A stretch of 64,000 nt of DNA, taken from contig JAAALK010000286.1 of assembly GCA_019279435.1 (NCBI GenBank), forward strand, positions 20,045,931 to 20,109,930, given 5' to 3'. Below are positions 53,270-64,000 of this stretch, in pieces. The translations under genes were made by a program, and so were the position numbers. Under the pieces are notes generated by a model. The model did not search any database. It was given only the letters and a program-made list of their open reading frames with translations, and was not told the DNA's origin. Within the stretch, counting starts at the first letter, position 1. The number at the start of each line of letters is the position of its first letter. Source of the DNA: Zizania palustris. Taxonomy: Eukaryota > Streptophyta > Magnoliopsida > Poales > Poaceae.

Positions 53270-55054
53270 GACCAGGGACTGTTTTTGGTTTAAATAAAAA
53301 TTCAGAAAAATAGTTTAAACTTCAAAAATTCATATCTTGCTCATTTTAACTCTAAATTTCACCATCCAAATTTTGTTAGAACCAGAACATTATTCTCTAC
53401 ACATTAATGCAATAAAAACAGTATGTTTCTGTTGCCCAAAATATTATTAATCAATAAATGAATAAGAACCCCTTTAGGATAAATTACTATTCCAACAAAA
53501 TAAATTATGAAAAATCCTAAAAAGGTTAAAATTCACTATTTTATGAAAAGACTCAGAATGATAAATATTACTTCACCCACAACAATGTATGTTCTTTATT
53601 TGGTGAGTTTTATCTGTTTTATTGAATGTGAATATATTGTTTACTTTTCCGTATCGAGAAGACTACGAGTTCGTCGAGGAGCAGGAGTTCTATCCCGAGG
53701 TTCCACCTTCACCCTTTGCTGAGCAAGGCAAGTCATCGACCACCCCTGTGGAAACAGTTGATCATTATTGAGCCCATGTTTTAATAACTTATCGCTATAA
53801 CCCATAGGTTAATATTGCATTAGACAAATATTCAAGCCTTACACTTATATTTATTAGATCCCTGTCCTTGTGTGCAAACCCAAGCCATGCTTATTGAGCC
53901 TTAACTCCTTGTCACTCTACTATAAAAATATTAGCTAGTGCCCAATGTACCGGCACAACTGCTATAGGTTAAAAAGAACGAGTCGTAGATAGCTGGATTT
54001 CTGTATATGAATTTCCCTGTTATTCTCGTCTCTGGACTTTGTTGGAGTTGGCTAGGTTATAAGTATGGTGGGTTCCGGGTGCAAGCTCGGGCACTGGTTT
54101 GTCGCACCCGGGGCACTATAAGGACCGGTCTGCGGGATCTGTTGCGAAGCACTTCCGTACCAACCACAAGTCTAATGGGTAAGTCCTAACTGGAAGTATG
54201 GAATACTCCGGCTTGATGCACCATAGAGGAGGGGGCAAGGGGCTAGCCTGCGGGCGACTTGTACCGACGAGGCTCAAGGGGGGTATGGTGGGGCTCCGAT
54301 GCGTCGGGACACCATATGAAACCCATAAGAGGGTGCTATTGAGTCGGGGAGGACTATATGGAAGGTTTTGGCACGAGTTCCCGTGTGATGGGTCATCTCG
54401 TTACACTTCGGTGTAGGTGATGAGTGCGTGCCTTGTGGGTACAGTGGTACATCTCTGATCAGAGTAAATTCAATCTTTTCGAAAAGCCGAGCCCACGGTC
54501 AAGGGCGGGTTGAGTGACTACTCGCAGTTAGTTTACCATTGTTTGGATGTTCAAGTTATTCATGGCACGTAAGGACTGTTGAGCGAGGTGGGGCTGACTG
54601 TACCCCTCGAGTTAGAAGAGGATGATACACATGCACATGTTTACTTTTCCGTACTAATAAAATTGCTCTCATTTAAAGCTTTACAAATATGCTGTTTCCG
54701 CTAAATTAGCCACTATCTCCCTTGTTATTACCTTGCATTATATTTGCATTCGGTGGCTTGCTGAGTACATCAGTACTCACCCCGTTGACTTACAACATCA
54801 GAGCCAGTCTACTACGAGGAGGATGAAGGTCTAGAGTAGCGACCCAGTCAAGGCGAGACTGGAAGGAGGCGTTCATCTAGGACCCTTGTTTTATTAGTTT
54901 CTCTTCATCTTTATTCACTTTTGTAATAATGCGGTCTACGAACCGTGAATGATTGCTCGTATTATGCGTGGTCGTGTGATGAACGTCTTGTTTTATTGAT
55001 TTTCAATTGAATTTCAATAAAGTCCTGATTTATTAAATCGGGGCGCGACAAGAT

Positions 55055-55067
55055 GGTATCAGAGCCG
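55055..55067 (+). promoter_or_regulatory. Primer binding site of the chromovirus (initiator Met tRNA)
   Basis: tggtatcagagcc lies three bases past the LTR end, complementary to the 3' end of initiator methionine tRNA. Confidence 0.9.
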
Positions 55068-55195
55068 ACTTGACTGTAGGAAGCCAAACAGACCTGACCT
55101 TAGGACTTATATATATATTCACTATACTTTACAAAAAGATTACTTATCCTCTCATCTTCTACGATTTTCACAAAAAAATTTTCTCTCTTTTGTAG

Positions 55196-56002
55196 ATGCC
55201 GATCCGTACCGTGAATGGGAACCTTCGTGACGAGGCCGGATTCATCCGCGAGCTACGCATGCTCGTCAGTTTCCTCGGCTTCGAGCATGAGCCGATGTAC
55301 CATGGAGTCTTCCCCGACGAGGAAGAGAGCTACTGTGAGGTCACCGTCGTCGTCCAGCCCTCCCCTCAGACAGCTCACACCTACCGCGAAGGAGGACCTA
55401 CCTTCCTGGTAGCCAGTCAGCGCACCGCTCTCCAGGCACTCACGGAGCTCCGGATGATCTACGACAGCGAGCTCTACGACACGGACTTCCGCTTCGTACC
55501 TCTTCGCACCCCGGGGAGCCCACACAGTGTCTTCGTCAGTACCCTCTCCCAGCGTCATTCGGCGATTGGTCATACCATGCGCTTGTTGGAGGCCATGGAT
55601 GATCTCCACTACGAGGCGCTGCAGGACGCCAATGGACAGCGCGACACCATCAGCTTCTACCGCCATTCCTCCGAGGACCTGAACCGCGAGAACGGCGAGC
55701 TTCGTCGCCGCATCCAGCAGGGACACCGCTTGGCTGCCGAGGCAGAGGAGTTGCGGCGTCAGAATGAGCTTCTTCGACAGCGTGTCGCTACCAACCCGCA
55801 CCTCCGCTACCAGATCGAGGAGTTGAAGAAGGACATTGAGGAGATCGCACCTCTTCCGCCTCGCCGGAAGAAACCCATTCAGACTCCCACAGTGAGGCCC
55901 AAGAGAATCTCCCGCAGCGCACCACCCGCCGGACCGTCCAGTTCCTCGACCCCGCCCGTCTCCCACGAGCCCGAGATCGAGCCGTCCCCTGAGCTGTCAT
56001 AG
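55196..56002 (+). CDS. orf0: 268-aa coiled-coil protein upstream of gag
   Basis: Intact frame from the ATG at 55196 (145 bases after the LTR) to the stop at 56000-56002, 173 bases before gag. The N-terminal half is acidic and globular-looking. Residues about 155-225 are Glu/Arg/Leu-rich with a heptad-like pattern (for example EDLNRENGELRRRI and ELRRQNELLRQRV), which predicts a coiled coil. The tail is Pro/Ser-rich and basic. No zinc knuckle, transmembrane segment or catalytic motif is seen. An extra frame in this position is described for RIRE3/RIRE8-like Tekay elements; its role is unknown. The absence of stops in a GC-rich 807-base region, in an element with intact pol, supports real coding. 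No splice or frameshift link to gag is evident. Confidence 0.8.
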   Translation: MPIRTVNGNLRDEAGFIRELRMLVSFLGFEHEPMYHGVFPDEEESYCEVTVVVQPSPQTAHTYREGGPTFLVASQRTALQALTELRMIYDSELYDTDFRFVPLRTPGSPHSVFVSTLSQRHSAIGHTMRLLEAMDDLHYEALQDANGQRDTISFYRHSSEDLNRENGELRRRIQQGHRLAAEAEELRRQNELLRQRVATNPHLRYQIEELKKDIEEIAPLPPRRKKPIQTPTVRPKRISRSAPPAGPSSSSTPPVSHEPEIEPSPELS

Positions 56003-56175
56003 ACGTAGTATAACGATTGATTGTTATTTCTATTTACTTGATTGTATTAGCATTCATGTCACAATATAAGGCATGAATGAGAAAATTAATAAATGTAACC
56101 GCAAGAACGGTATTCTTTTGAAATAAATATAAAGAAGTTCACCAAAATAAATATGTATACATTGAAAATTCCAGG

Positions 56176-59100
56176 ATGACCAACACTCAAGGATCAGACG
56201 CTCCTCAGAACGGAGGGGACAGTGGCAACCTGCCACAATGGGGAGCCACCGGGCAGAGGCAGGCCCCGGTCGCCAACCACCCCACCGTGGCTGAAATGAT
56301 GGCCACTCAAAACCAGTTGGTCTCAGCCCTCCTGCACCAGATGCAGCAGCAGCAGCAGCAAATGCAAGAGCAGCAGGCTCACTTCTTCCGCCTCCACCAA
56401 CAGCCCGAGCTGCCCCGCCCCGCCACACCAGCTCCCGCTCCCGCAACTCAGCTCTCGGAGTTCCTCCGAGTCCGCCCACCGACCTTCTCAAGCACCACCA
56501 ACCCCATGGAGGCTGGGGATTGGTTGCGGGCGATCGAGAAGAAACTCGATCTCCTGACCTGCACTGAGCAGGAGAGGGTGGCCTTCGCCACCCACCAGCT
56601 ACATGGTCCCGCCGCTGAGTGGTGGGACAACCACCGCGAGACTCTGCCCGAGGGCCACGCCCACACTTGGGCAGAGTTCTCAGCTGCCTTCCGTGCCGCT
56701 CACATCCCCGACGGCATCGTTGCTCAGAAGCAACAGGAGTTTAGGGACCTGCAGCAGGGGAGCAGGTCCGTAACAGAATATCTGCATGAGTTCAACAGAT
56801 TGGCCAGGTACGCACCTGAAGAGGTTCGTACGGATGCGGCCAGGCAGGCTAAGTTCCTCCGGGGACTGAAGGATGAGCTGTCTCTACAGCTTATCTCCGG
56901 AGATTTCGCCAACTTCCAGAAGTTGGTGAACAAGGCTATCATGCAAGAGACCCAGCAAAATAAGGTCGATTTGAAGAAGAAGCGCATGATTGCCTTCAGG
57001 CAGAATCAGGGCATGGCCCAAAGACCCCGTTTTGCTCCACCTCCACCAGCGCCACAATATCACCCCCGGCCAGTGTATCGCCCGGCGCCACCAGCTGCCA
57101 ACGCCGGAGCCAGCCAATCTCGTGCCGCTCCAGTCGCACCGACCGCCCCAGTTGCCCCGGCCAAGAAGCCGGAGGTCTTGAGAGACAGGCATGGCAAGCC
57201 TGTGGTATGCTTCAACTGCCGCCAAGAGGGACACTACTCCCACCAGTGCCCCCATCCCAAGAGAGCTCATGGAGTCACCTCCAACCCCGCCGTCCGCGCC
57301 AAAGTGAACCACGTCTCCGCCGAGGAAGCCCAGGCTGCACCAGAGATTGTCATGGGTAAGTTTATGGTTCATTCATCGCATGCAGTGGTATTATTTGACA
57401 CCGGAGCTACCCACTCCTTTATATCAACTGCTTTTGTGGAAAATAATGCACTGGACATAAGCGAACTACCCAGGCCAGTACTAATAGCTACCCCGGGAAA
57501 GCAAACCCTCGCTTATTCCTTTAGTCCAAGGGTATGGGTAGATATCCAAGGCACGATATTTTGGGCCGACCCCATTCTAATAGAATGTCAAGGTTTGGAC
57601 CTCATTCTAGGGATGGATTGGCTAAATAAACACCAAGGTGTGATAGAATGTGCCCAGAGAAAAGTAACGGTGACTAATGAAGAAGGGATTATAGTCACAT
57701 TCCAGATGCCCAGCATGAAGGCTGGAAGGACAAGACTGCATCAGATTACCTTGGAGGAGATACCAGTAGTCAGTGAATACCCGGATGTATTTCCAGAGGA
57801 TCTACCAGGGATGCCACCCAAGAGGGACATCGAGTTCAGGATTGACTTGGTGCCCGGAACCACTCCTATTTATAAGCGACCATACCGGATGGCCGCCAAT
57901 GAATTAGCCGAGATGAAGCAACAGTTGGAGGATCTTGAGAAGAAAGGTTATATCAGACCAAGCACATCACCGTGGGGTGCTCCCGTCATCTTCGTCGAGA
58001 AGAAAGAAGATAAGGCAAAACGTATGTGTGTAGATTACCGCGCCCTGAATGAGGTGACAATCAAGAATAAGTATCCGTTACCTCGGATCGATGATCTCTT
58101 CGACCAGCTCAAAGGAGCTACGGTATTCTCGATGATCGACCTGCGGTCTGGTTACCACCAGCTAAGAATCCGAGAGGAGGACATACCCAAGACTGCTTTC
58201 ACGACCCGCTATGGATTGTATGAGTGTACGGTTATGTCTTTTGGATTGACCAACGCCCCTGCATTCTTCATGAATATGATGAATAAGGTATTCATGGAAT
58301 ATTTGGACAAGTTCATCGTGGTCTTCATAGACGACATCCTTATCTATTCCAAGGACCAGAAGGAGCACGAGACTCACCTCCGGTTAACCTTAGGAAAGTT
58401 AAGGGAACACCAATTGTATGCCAAGTACAGCAAATGCAAGTTTTGGACGGCAGAAGTAAAGTTCCTTGGACACATCATCTCTGCACAAGGAATCGCAGTA
58501 GACCCTGCCACCGTAGAAGCAGTTACGGATTGGTTGCCACCCACGAACGTATCTGAGATACGAAGTTTTCTGGGATTGGCCGGATATTACCGAAGATTTA
58601 TCGAGAATTTTTCTAAGATAGCCAAGCAAATGACCAAGTTGTTGCAGAAAGGAGAGAAGTTTGAATGGACTCCTGAATGCGAGGAAAGTTTCCGCACCCT
58701 CAAGACCCGTTTGGTATCTGCACCTATACTGACCCTACCAGATATCCGCAAAGACTTCCATGTCTATTGCGACGCATCTCGCCAAGGATTGGGATGTGTT
58801 CTTATGCAAGATGGAAAAGTCATCTCTTATGCCTCCAGACAATTGAGACCCCATGAGTTGAATTATCCAACCCATGACCTGGAATTAGCCGCCGTAGTGC
58901 ACGCCCTCAAGATTTGGAGGCACTATTTGGTTGGGAATCGCTGTGAGATCTTTACAGATCATAAGAGTTTGAAGTATATCTTCACACAGCCAGATCTGAA
59001 CTTGAGGCAAAGACGATGGTTGGAACTAATCAAGGACTATGACTTAGGTATTCACTACCACCCAGGAAAAGCAAATGTGGTAGCTGATGCCTTAAGTCGC

Positions 59101-60654
59101 AAGGGATATTGCACGGCCATGATGATTCTAGAACACGCACCCTTGTTATGTAGGGAGATGGAAAAGTTGAATCTTGGGTTGACCACCGGAGCATATCTAG
59201 CCACCTTGGAGACCCAACCTGTCTTGTTTGAGCAGATTCGTGAAGCTCAGTCAGAGGACCCGGATATAGCTGCCATTAAGAAGAACATGAGGCAAGGAAA
59301 AGCCCCCGGATTTTCAGAGGACGAGAATGGCACCATATGGTTTGGAACTCGGATATGTGTGCCGGATAAACCTGAAATAAAGACTCTTATCCTAAGAGAA
59401 GCCCATGAGACATTGTACTCCATTCACCCCGGCAGTACCAAGATGTACCAGGATCTGAAGGAACGCTATTGGTGGGTTAGCATGAAAAGAGAGATTGCCC
59501 AGTTCGTCGCCGAATGTGACACCTGCAGAAGAGTAAAAGCTGAACATCAGAGACCTGCAGGATTGTTGCAGCCACTTAAAGTGCCGGAATGGAAGTGGGA
59601 AGAGATCGGTATGGATTTTATCACCGGATTACCAAAGACCCAACTTGGATATGATTCTATTTGGGTGATCATCGATCGGCTTACGAAAGTGGCTCATTTC
59701 ATAGCCGTCAAGACGACCTTCAGTGGCCCTAAGCTAGCAGAGCTATATATGGCCCGGATAGTATGTCTTCATGGAGTGCCCAAGAAGATAGTGTCTGACC
59801 GAGGAAGTCAGTTCACCTCTCGCTTTTGGAAGAACCTCCAAGAGGAGATGGGCACGAGATTGAATTTCAGTACCGCCTACCATCCTCAGACAGATGGGCA
59901 AACAGAAAGGGTAAATCAGATACTAGAGGATATGCTTCGGGCATGTGTTTTGGACTTTGGAGCCACTTGGGAAAAGAGCTTGCCATATGCAGAGTTTTCA
60001 TACAACAATAGTTATCAAGCCAGTCTTCAGATGTCTCCTTTTGAGGCCCTATATGGACGTAAGTGCAGAACGCCTCTACTTTGGGACCAAACGGGTGAAT
60101 CCCAAGTATTCGGAACCGACATTCTTCGTGAAGCTGAAGAGAAGGTACGGATCATCAGAGACCGACTCAAGACAGCCCAATCGCGACAGAAGAGCTACGC
60201 CGACAATCGCCGTCGAGACCTAGCCTTTGAAGAAGGAGAACATGTCTATCTTCGAGTTACACCTCTTCGTGGGACTCAACGGTTTAACATGAGAGGAAAA
60301 TTGGCCCCTCGATATGTTGGACCATTTCCCGTTGTTCGACGCCAAGGCGAAGTGGCTTATCAGTTGGAATTACCGCCCTCGTTGGCTGGAGTGCATGACG
60401 TGTTTCATGTTTCTCAACTCAAGAAGTGTCTCCGCGTCCCCACGGAGCAAGTGGATCTTCAGCAGTTGGATGTCCAAGAGGATCTGACTTATGTGGAAAA
60501 GCCGGTCAAGATATTGGAAGTCAAAGAAAGAACCACCAGGAGTCGAGTCATCCGCTTCTGCAAAGTGCAGTGGAGCAATCATCCGGTAGAAGAAGCTACT
60601 TGGGAAAAAGAAGATGGACTCAAGGCACAGCATCCTGAGCTATTCGAGGATTGA
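56176..60654 (+). CDS. gag-pol: Chromovirus gag-pol polyprotein, 1492 aa, intact
   Basis: Single frame in domain order. Gag N-terminus with a polyglutamine run near residue 57; capsid (retrotransposon gag family) about residues 100-260; zinc knuckle CFNCRQEGHYSHQC from residue 345; protease FDTGATHSF with DTG at 408-410; RT with FIDD at 717-720; RNase H (CDASRQGLGCVL onward); integrase zinc site H1077, H1084, C1114 and C1117; integrase core D1147, D1208 and E1244 (35 residues between the last two); chromodomain about 1436-1488 (VEKPVKILEVKE, VQWSNHPVEEATWE). All key residues are present and there is no frameshift. In the family the chromodomain directs integration toward marked chromatin. Gag and pol are in one frame, so proteolysis must separate them. 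The ATG is preceded by an AT-rich gap after orf0. Confidence 0.96.
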   Translation: MTNTQGSDAPQNGGDSGNLPQWGATGQRQAPVANHPTVAEMMATQNQLVSALLHQMQQQQQQMQEQQAHFFRLHQQPELPRPATPAPAPATQLSEFLRVRPPTFSSTTNPMEAGDWLRAIEKKLDLLTCTEQERVAFATHQLHGPAAEWWDNHRETLPEGHAHTWAEFSAAFRAAHIPDGIVAQKQQEFRDLQQGSRSVTEYLHEFNRLARYAPEEVRTDAARQAKFLRGLKDELSLQLISGDFANFQKLVNKAIMQETQQNKVDLKKKRMIAFRQNQGMAQRPRFAPPPPAPQYHPRPVYRPAPPAANAGASQSRAAPVAPTAPVAPAKKPEVLRDRHGKPVVCFNCRQEGHYSHQCPHPKRAHGVTSNPAVRAKVNHVSAEEAQAAPEIVMGKFMVHSSHAVVLFDTGATHSFISTAFVENNALDISELPRPVLIATPGKQTLAYSFSPRVWVDIQGTIFWADPILIECQGLDLILGMDWLNKHQGVIECAQRKVTVTNEEGIIVTFQMPSMKAGRTRLHQITLEEIPVVSEYPDVFPEDLPGMPPKRDIEFRIDLVPGTTPIYKRPYRMAANELAEMKQQLEDLEKKGYIRPSTSPWGAPVIFVEKKEDKAKRMCVDYRALNEVTIKNKYPLPRIDDLFDQLKGATVFSMIDLRSGYHQLRIREEDIPKTAFTTRYGLYECTVMSFGLTNAPAFFMNMMNKVFMEYLDKFIVVFIDDILIYSKDQKEHETHLRLTLGKLREHQLYAKYSKCKFWTAEVKFLGHIISAQGIAVDPATVEAVTDWLPPTNVSEIRSFLGLAGYYRRFIENFSKIAKQMTKLLQKGEKFEWTPECEESFRTLKTRLVSAPILTLPDIRKDFHVYCDASRQGLGCVLMQDGKVISYASRQLRPHELNYPTHDLELAAVVHALKIWRHYLVGNRCEIFTDHKSLKYIFTQPDLNLRQRRWLELIKDYDLGIHYHPGKANVVADALSRKGYCTAMMILEHAPLLCREMEKLNLGLTTGAYLATLETQPVLFEQIREAQSEDPDIAAIKKNMRQGKAPGFSEDENGTIWFGTRICVPDKPEIKTLILREAHETLYSIHPGSTKMYQDLKERYWWVSMKREIAQFVAECDTCRRVKAEHQRPAGLLQPLKVPEWKWEEIGMDFITGLPKTQLGYDSIWVIIDRLTKVAHFIAVKTTFSGPKLAELYMARIVCLHGVPKKIVSDRGSQFTSRFWKNLQEEMGTRLNFSTAYHPQTDGQTERVNQILEDMLRACVLDFGATWEKSLPYAEFSYNNSYQASLQMSPFEALYGRKCRTPLLWDQTGESQVFGTDILREAEEKVRIIRDRLKTAQSRQKSYADNRRRDLAFEEGEHVYLRVTPLRGTQRFNMRGKLAPRYVGPFPVVRRQGEVAYQLELPPSLAGVHDVFHVSQLKKCLRVPTEQVDLQQLDVQEDLTYVEKPVKILEVKERTTRSRVIRFCKVQWSNHPVEEATWEKEDGLKAQHPELFED
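56340..56384 (+). repeat. CAG-rich stretch encoding a Gln-rich run in chromovirus gag
   Basis: Cag/caa codons encode a Gln-rich run (QMQQQQQQMQEQQ) in the gag N-terminal region. Short, impure and in frame. Confidence 0.85.
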
Positions 60655-60682
60655 CCCGAATCTCGAGGACGAGATTCTCTGT

Positions 60683-60696
60683 AAGGGGGATAGGAT
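60683..60696 (+). promoter_or_regulatory. Polypurine tract of the chromovirus
   Basis: aagggggataggat immediately precedes the 3' LTR start tgtaacacc, 28 bases after the gag-pol stop. Confidence 0.85.
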
Positions 60697-63600
60697 TGTA
60701 ACACCCCAAAAATTAAAAGGAATAAAATAAAAAGAAAATATTATTTAAATCATTTCTGAATTTATTATTATTAAGAAAAATCACCAAAAGAACCCAAATA
60801 AAGCCAAACAGGGAGAAATACTCAAAATCTGGACTTGAAAATTTTATGAGATGAACTAGAGGCCAAGATATAATTTTAGGAATTTTTACAAATTTTTATC
60901 AACAGTGATTCAACCCTTAATCAAATAAATGAATTACTGGAATTATTTTAAATCAGAAAAGAATTGAAAAGCTTAATGGGCCTCAACCCCGAAACCTTCC
61001 CCGACGGCCTTTTTGGCCCAGCCCGTTGCCACCCACCCACTGACAGGAGGGGCCCGCCTGTCGGCGCCGCCCTCCCCTCTCTCCTCCCGCCCGCGCCCCG
61101 TCTGGCCCCACTCGTCAGCCCCCTTGCGCCCACTGTCCGCCCGGCCCCACCTGTCTGCCCTTTTCCTTTCGCGTTCGCTCACTGACAGGTGGAGCCCACC
61201 TGTCAGGACCTTCGTCTCCGATGGAAGGGGATCGCTCCCCTTCCTTCCCCGGCGATCTCCTTCGGTTTTCTCGCCGCCGGATCGCCTTGGATCCCCTCCG
61301 ATCGCCTTCCCTGGTCACCACCGCCCCCTTTCCTTCCATAGCCGACGTGTTTTCACCTTTTTGGAAAGCTTCCCGAAGCTTTTGCTAACCCTCGCCGGAG
61401 CTCTCGGGATCCCCTCGGTTCCCTGCCATTCTGACGCCGGCGACCCCCTATAAGAACCCCCGTGGTCGCCGCCCTTCGCCCACACCGCCGTAGCCCAAGC
61501 AATTGCCCTCCAGAGCGCCTCTGCCATTTTTCGCGAGCTCCTCCCCTCCTTCAACTCCGGCGAACAATCGCCACCGTCTTGGACCCCCGCTGCCCTAGCC
61601 GCCGCCACCGTCGGGTCCGTTGTCGACCACCCCACCTCGTCCACCCCTCCGTTGGCCGTGAACACCGCCGGACCGTCGTCGCCGTCGAGCACCCGTACGC
61701 CCTCCGTCGTCTACGCTCGCCGCCGGTCATCTCCAAGCCCCCATCTTCGCCGCCGAAGGTACCAACGTGACCCCCAACACCTCCGCGTTCCATTTTTGCC
61801 GGTAGCTAAGTTCCTAGGCCCTCACCGCCGCCGCCGTAGCTGCACCCGAGCCCGCCGTCGCCGGAGACGAAGGGGGTACGCGCCCCTTACGCCGTGCCGT
61901 GCCGGATCGCGTCGCAGCCGTCCGATCGTGATCGGAGGGCTACGATTAAATCCCTCCGGGATTTAATCTAGGCCCTCGGATCTGGTCAAAGGGGTATCGA
62001 GGCCTCTCGGCCGTCGATCACCACTTAAACCCCAGGGCTGATCTCGAGCGTCCACGTCATACCGGTTCGCGAGATCTAATCGTGGCCGTCCAATTTCACT
62101 TACGCCTCCCGCCTCGCTCCCGATCGCCGGATCTGAATCCAACGGCCCTGGTTGATCCGGCCCACGCGAATAGTCACGGGTTCACGGTGAACCTGGTTCA
62201 CCGTGGACCAGGGACTGTTTTTGGTTTAAATAAAAATTCAGAAAAATAGTTTAAACTTCAAAAATTCATATCTTGCTCATTTTAACTCTAAATTTCACCA
62301 TCCAAATTTTGTTAGAACCAGAACATTATTCTCTACACATTAATGCAATAAAAACAGTATGTTTCTGTTGCCCAAAATATTATTAATCAATAAATGAATA
62401 AGAACCCCTTTAGGATAAATTACTATTCCAACAAAATAAATTATGAAAAATCCTAAAAAGGTTAAAATTCACTATTTTATGAAAAGACTTAGAATGATAA
62501 ATATTACTTCACCCACAACAATGTATGTTCTTTATTTGGTGAGTTTTATCTGTTTTATTGAATGTGAATATATTGTTTACTTTTCCGTATCGAGAAGACT
62601 ACGAGTTCGTCGAGGAGCAGGAGTTCTATCCCGAGGTTCCACCTTCACCCTTTGCTGAGCAAGGCAAGTCATCGACCACCCCTGTGGAAACAGTTGATCA
62701 TTATTGAGCCCATGTTTTAATAACTTATCGCTATAACCCATAGGTTAATATTGCATTAGACAAATATTCAAGCCTTACACTTATATTTATTAGATCCCTG
62801 TCCTTGTTTGCAAACCCAAGCCATGCTTATTGAGCCTTAACTCCTTGTCACTCTACTATAAAAATATTAGCTAGTGCCCAATGTACCGGCACAACTGCTA
62901 TAGGTTAAAAAGAACGAGTCGTAGATAGCTGGATTTCTGTATATGAATTTCCCTGTTATTCTCGTCTCTGGACTCTGTTGGAGTTGGCTAGGTTATAAGT
63001 ATGGTGGGTTCCGGGTGCAAGCTCGGGCACTGGTTTGTCGCACCCGGGGCACTATAAGGACCGGTCTGCGGGATCTGTTGCGAAGCACTTCCGTACCAAC
63101 CACAAGTCTAATGGGTAAGTCCTAACTGGAAGTATGGAATACTCCGGCTTGATGCACCATAGAGGAGGGGGCAAGGGGCTAGCCTGCGGGCGACTTGTAC
63201 CGACGAGGCTCAAGGGGGGGTATGGTGGGGCTCCGATGCGTCGGGACACCATATGAAACCCATAAGAGGGTGCTATTGAGTCGGGGAGGACTATATGGAA
63301 GGTTTTGGCACGAGTTCCCGTGTGATGGGTCATCTCGTTACACTTCGGTGTAGGTGATGAGTGCGTGCCTTGTGGGTACAGTGGTACATCTCTGATCAGA
63401 GTAAATTCAATCTTTTCGAAAAGCCGAGCCCACGGTCAAGGGCGGGTTGAGTGACTACTCGCAGTTAGTTTACCATTGTTTGGATGTTCAAGTTATTCAT
63501 GGCACGTAAGGACTGTTGAGCGAGGTGGGGCTGACTGTACCCCTCGAGTTAGAAGAGGATGATACACATGCACATGTTTACTTTTCCGTACTAATAAAAT

Positions 63601-63987
63601 TGCTCTCATTTAAAGCTTTACAAATATGCTGTTTCCGCTAAATTAGCCACTATCTCCCTTGTTATTACCTTGCATTATATTTGCATTCGGTGGCTTGCTG
63701 AGTACATCAGTACTCACCCCGTTGACTTACAACATCAGAGCCAGTCTACTACGAGGAGGATGAAGGTCTGGAGTAGCGACCCAGTCAAGGCGAGACTGGA
63801 AGGAGGCGTTCATCTAGGACCCTTGTTTTATTAGTTTCTCTTCATCTTTATTCACTTTTGTAATAATGCGGTCTACGAACCGTGAATGATTGCTCGTATT
63901 ATGCGTGGTCGTGTGATGAACGTCTTGTTTTATTGATTTTCAATTGAATTTCAATAAAGTCCTGATTTATTAAATCGGGGCGCGACA
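60697..63987 (+). mobile_element. 3' LTR of the chromovirus (3291 bp)
   Basis: Starts tgtaacaccccaaaaatt and ends gcgcgaca before catgt. Nearly identical to the 5' LTR. Examples of single differences are gacatgtgg versus gacaggtgg, gacgcg versus gacgtg, and tctagag versus tctggag. Confidence 0.95.
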
Positions 63988-64000
63988 CATGTCTTCTCTT
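63988..64000 (-). mobile_element. Target copy catgt and resumption of the C3 LTR
   Basis: After catgt (63988-63992) the last eight bases read aagagaag on the minus strand, which fits gaagagaag in the first 100 bases of the family C LTR, the part missing from 50379-51752. Confidence 0.75.

Larger units (their letters stand above)
51753..55051 (+). mobile_element. 5' LTR of the chromovirus (3299 bp)
   Basis: Starts tgtaacaccccaaaaatt and ends gcgcgaca. It has a GC-rich part (52020-53270) and an AT-rich part. Candidate TATA sequence ctataagaa at about 52512; polyadenylation-like aataaag near the end. Several frames of 60-110 codons appear in the GC-rich part on both strands and recur in the 3' LTR; they have no family resemblance I recognise and are not called as genes. 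A 7-bp gccggcc insertion near 52335 relative to the 3' LTR is one of the few differences. Confidence 0.95.
51753..63987 (+). mobile_element. Complete Tekay/Del-type chromovirus (Ty3/gypsy), 12,235 bp
   Basis: LTRs 51753-55051 and 60697-63987, catgt target duplications, primer site 55055-55067, orf0 55196-56002, gag-pol 56176-60654, purine tract 60683-60696. Integrase after RNase H plus a C-terminal chromodomain defines a chromovirus. The 3.3-kb LTRs and an ORF upstream of gag match the RIRE3/RIRE8-like branch known from rice. By eye the LTRs differ by about eight substitutions and a few small indels, and gag-pol is open throughout. This is the youngest-looking and only potentially autonomous element in the window. 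Confidence 0.95.

Noticed and set aside
54007..54416. Small frames in the AT-rich half of the chromovirus LTR
   Set aside because: Short, without family resemblance, and located in LTR sequence that is repeated at 62943-63350.

Overview
The window is a block of nested retrotransposons from a large, repeat-rich plant genome. The long, GC-rich LTRs, the Tat, Tekay-type and SIRE/Maximus-like lineages and a Transposase_28 ('putative gypsy type transposon') gene family point to a grass (Poaceae); the species cannot be read from the sequence. I found no convincing host gene, tRNA, rRNA or other cellular locus. Every large reading frame belongs to a mobile element.

Left part (1-17020). Positions 1-5533 are the 3' part of a Tat-lineage Ty3/gypsy element (element A: protease remnant, RT, two RNase H domains, integrase, 3' LTR). 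It abuts, and probably inserted into, the 3' region of a minus-strand non-autonomous LTR element carrying a Transposase_28 gene (T28 copy 2, 5534-13239). A 2-kb solo copia-like LTR (8122-10132) splits exon 3 of that gene. Next come a second fragment of the Tat family (13240-15648) and a minus-strand copia fragment (15649-17020).

Middle part (17021-46703). A truncated copia LTR (17021-18148) is fused almost directly to a gag start codon. This gag is split by a complete T28 element (copy 1, 18533-25804, TSD catgt) encoding a five-exon gene of about 1009 codons, with one nonsense codon. From 25956 to 46703 lies a SIRE/Maximus-like Ty1/copia element (element C1, TSD tcact), which is itself split by a second element of the same family (C2, 27851-38155, TSD tttag).

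Right part (46704-64000). C1 sits in a third, minus-strand copy of that copia family (C3: 25905-25955 plus 46704-51752). The LTR of C3 is split by a complete Tekay/Del-type chromovirus (51753-63987, TSD catgt) with 3.3-kb nearly identical LTRs, an extra upstream ORF (orf0) and an intact 1492-codon gag-pol ending in a chromodomain. The last 8 bases resume the C3 LTR.

The relative order of insertion follows from the nesting: C3 before C1 before C2; C3 before the chromovirus; copia-B gag before T28 copy 1; T28 copy 2 before the solo LTR and before element A. Only the chromovirus looks coding-competent. The most unusual object is the T28 element. It has no gag or pol, yet it carries an intron-containing gene in the same orientation as its LTRs, and the exon boundaries are recognisable in two diverged copies.
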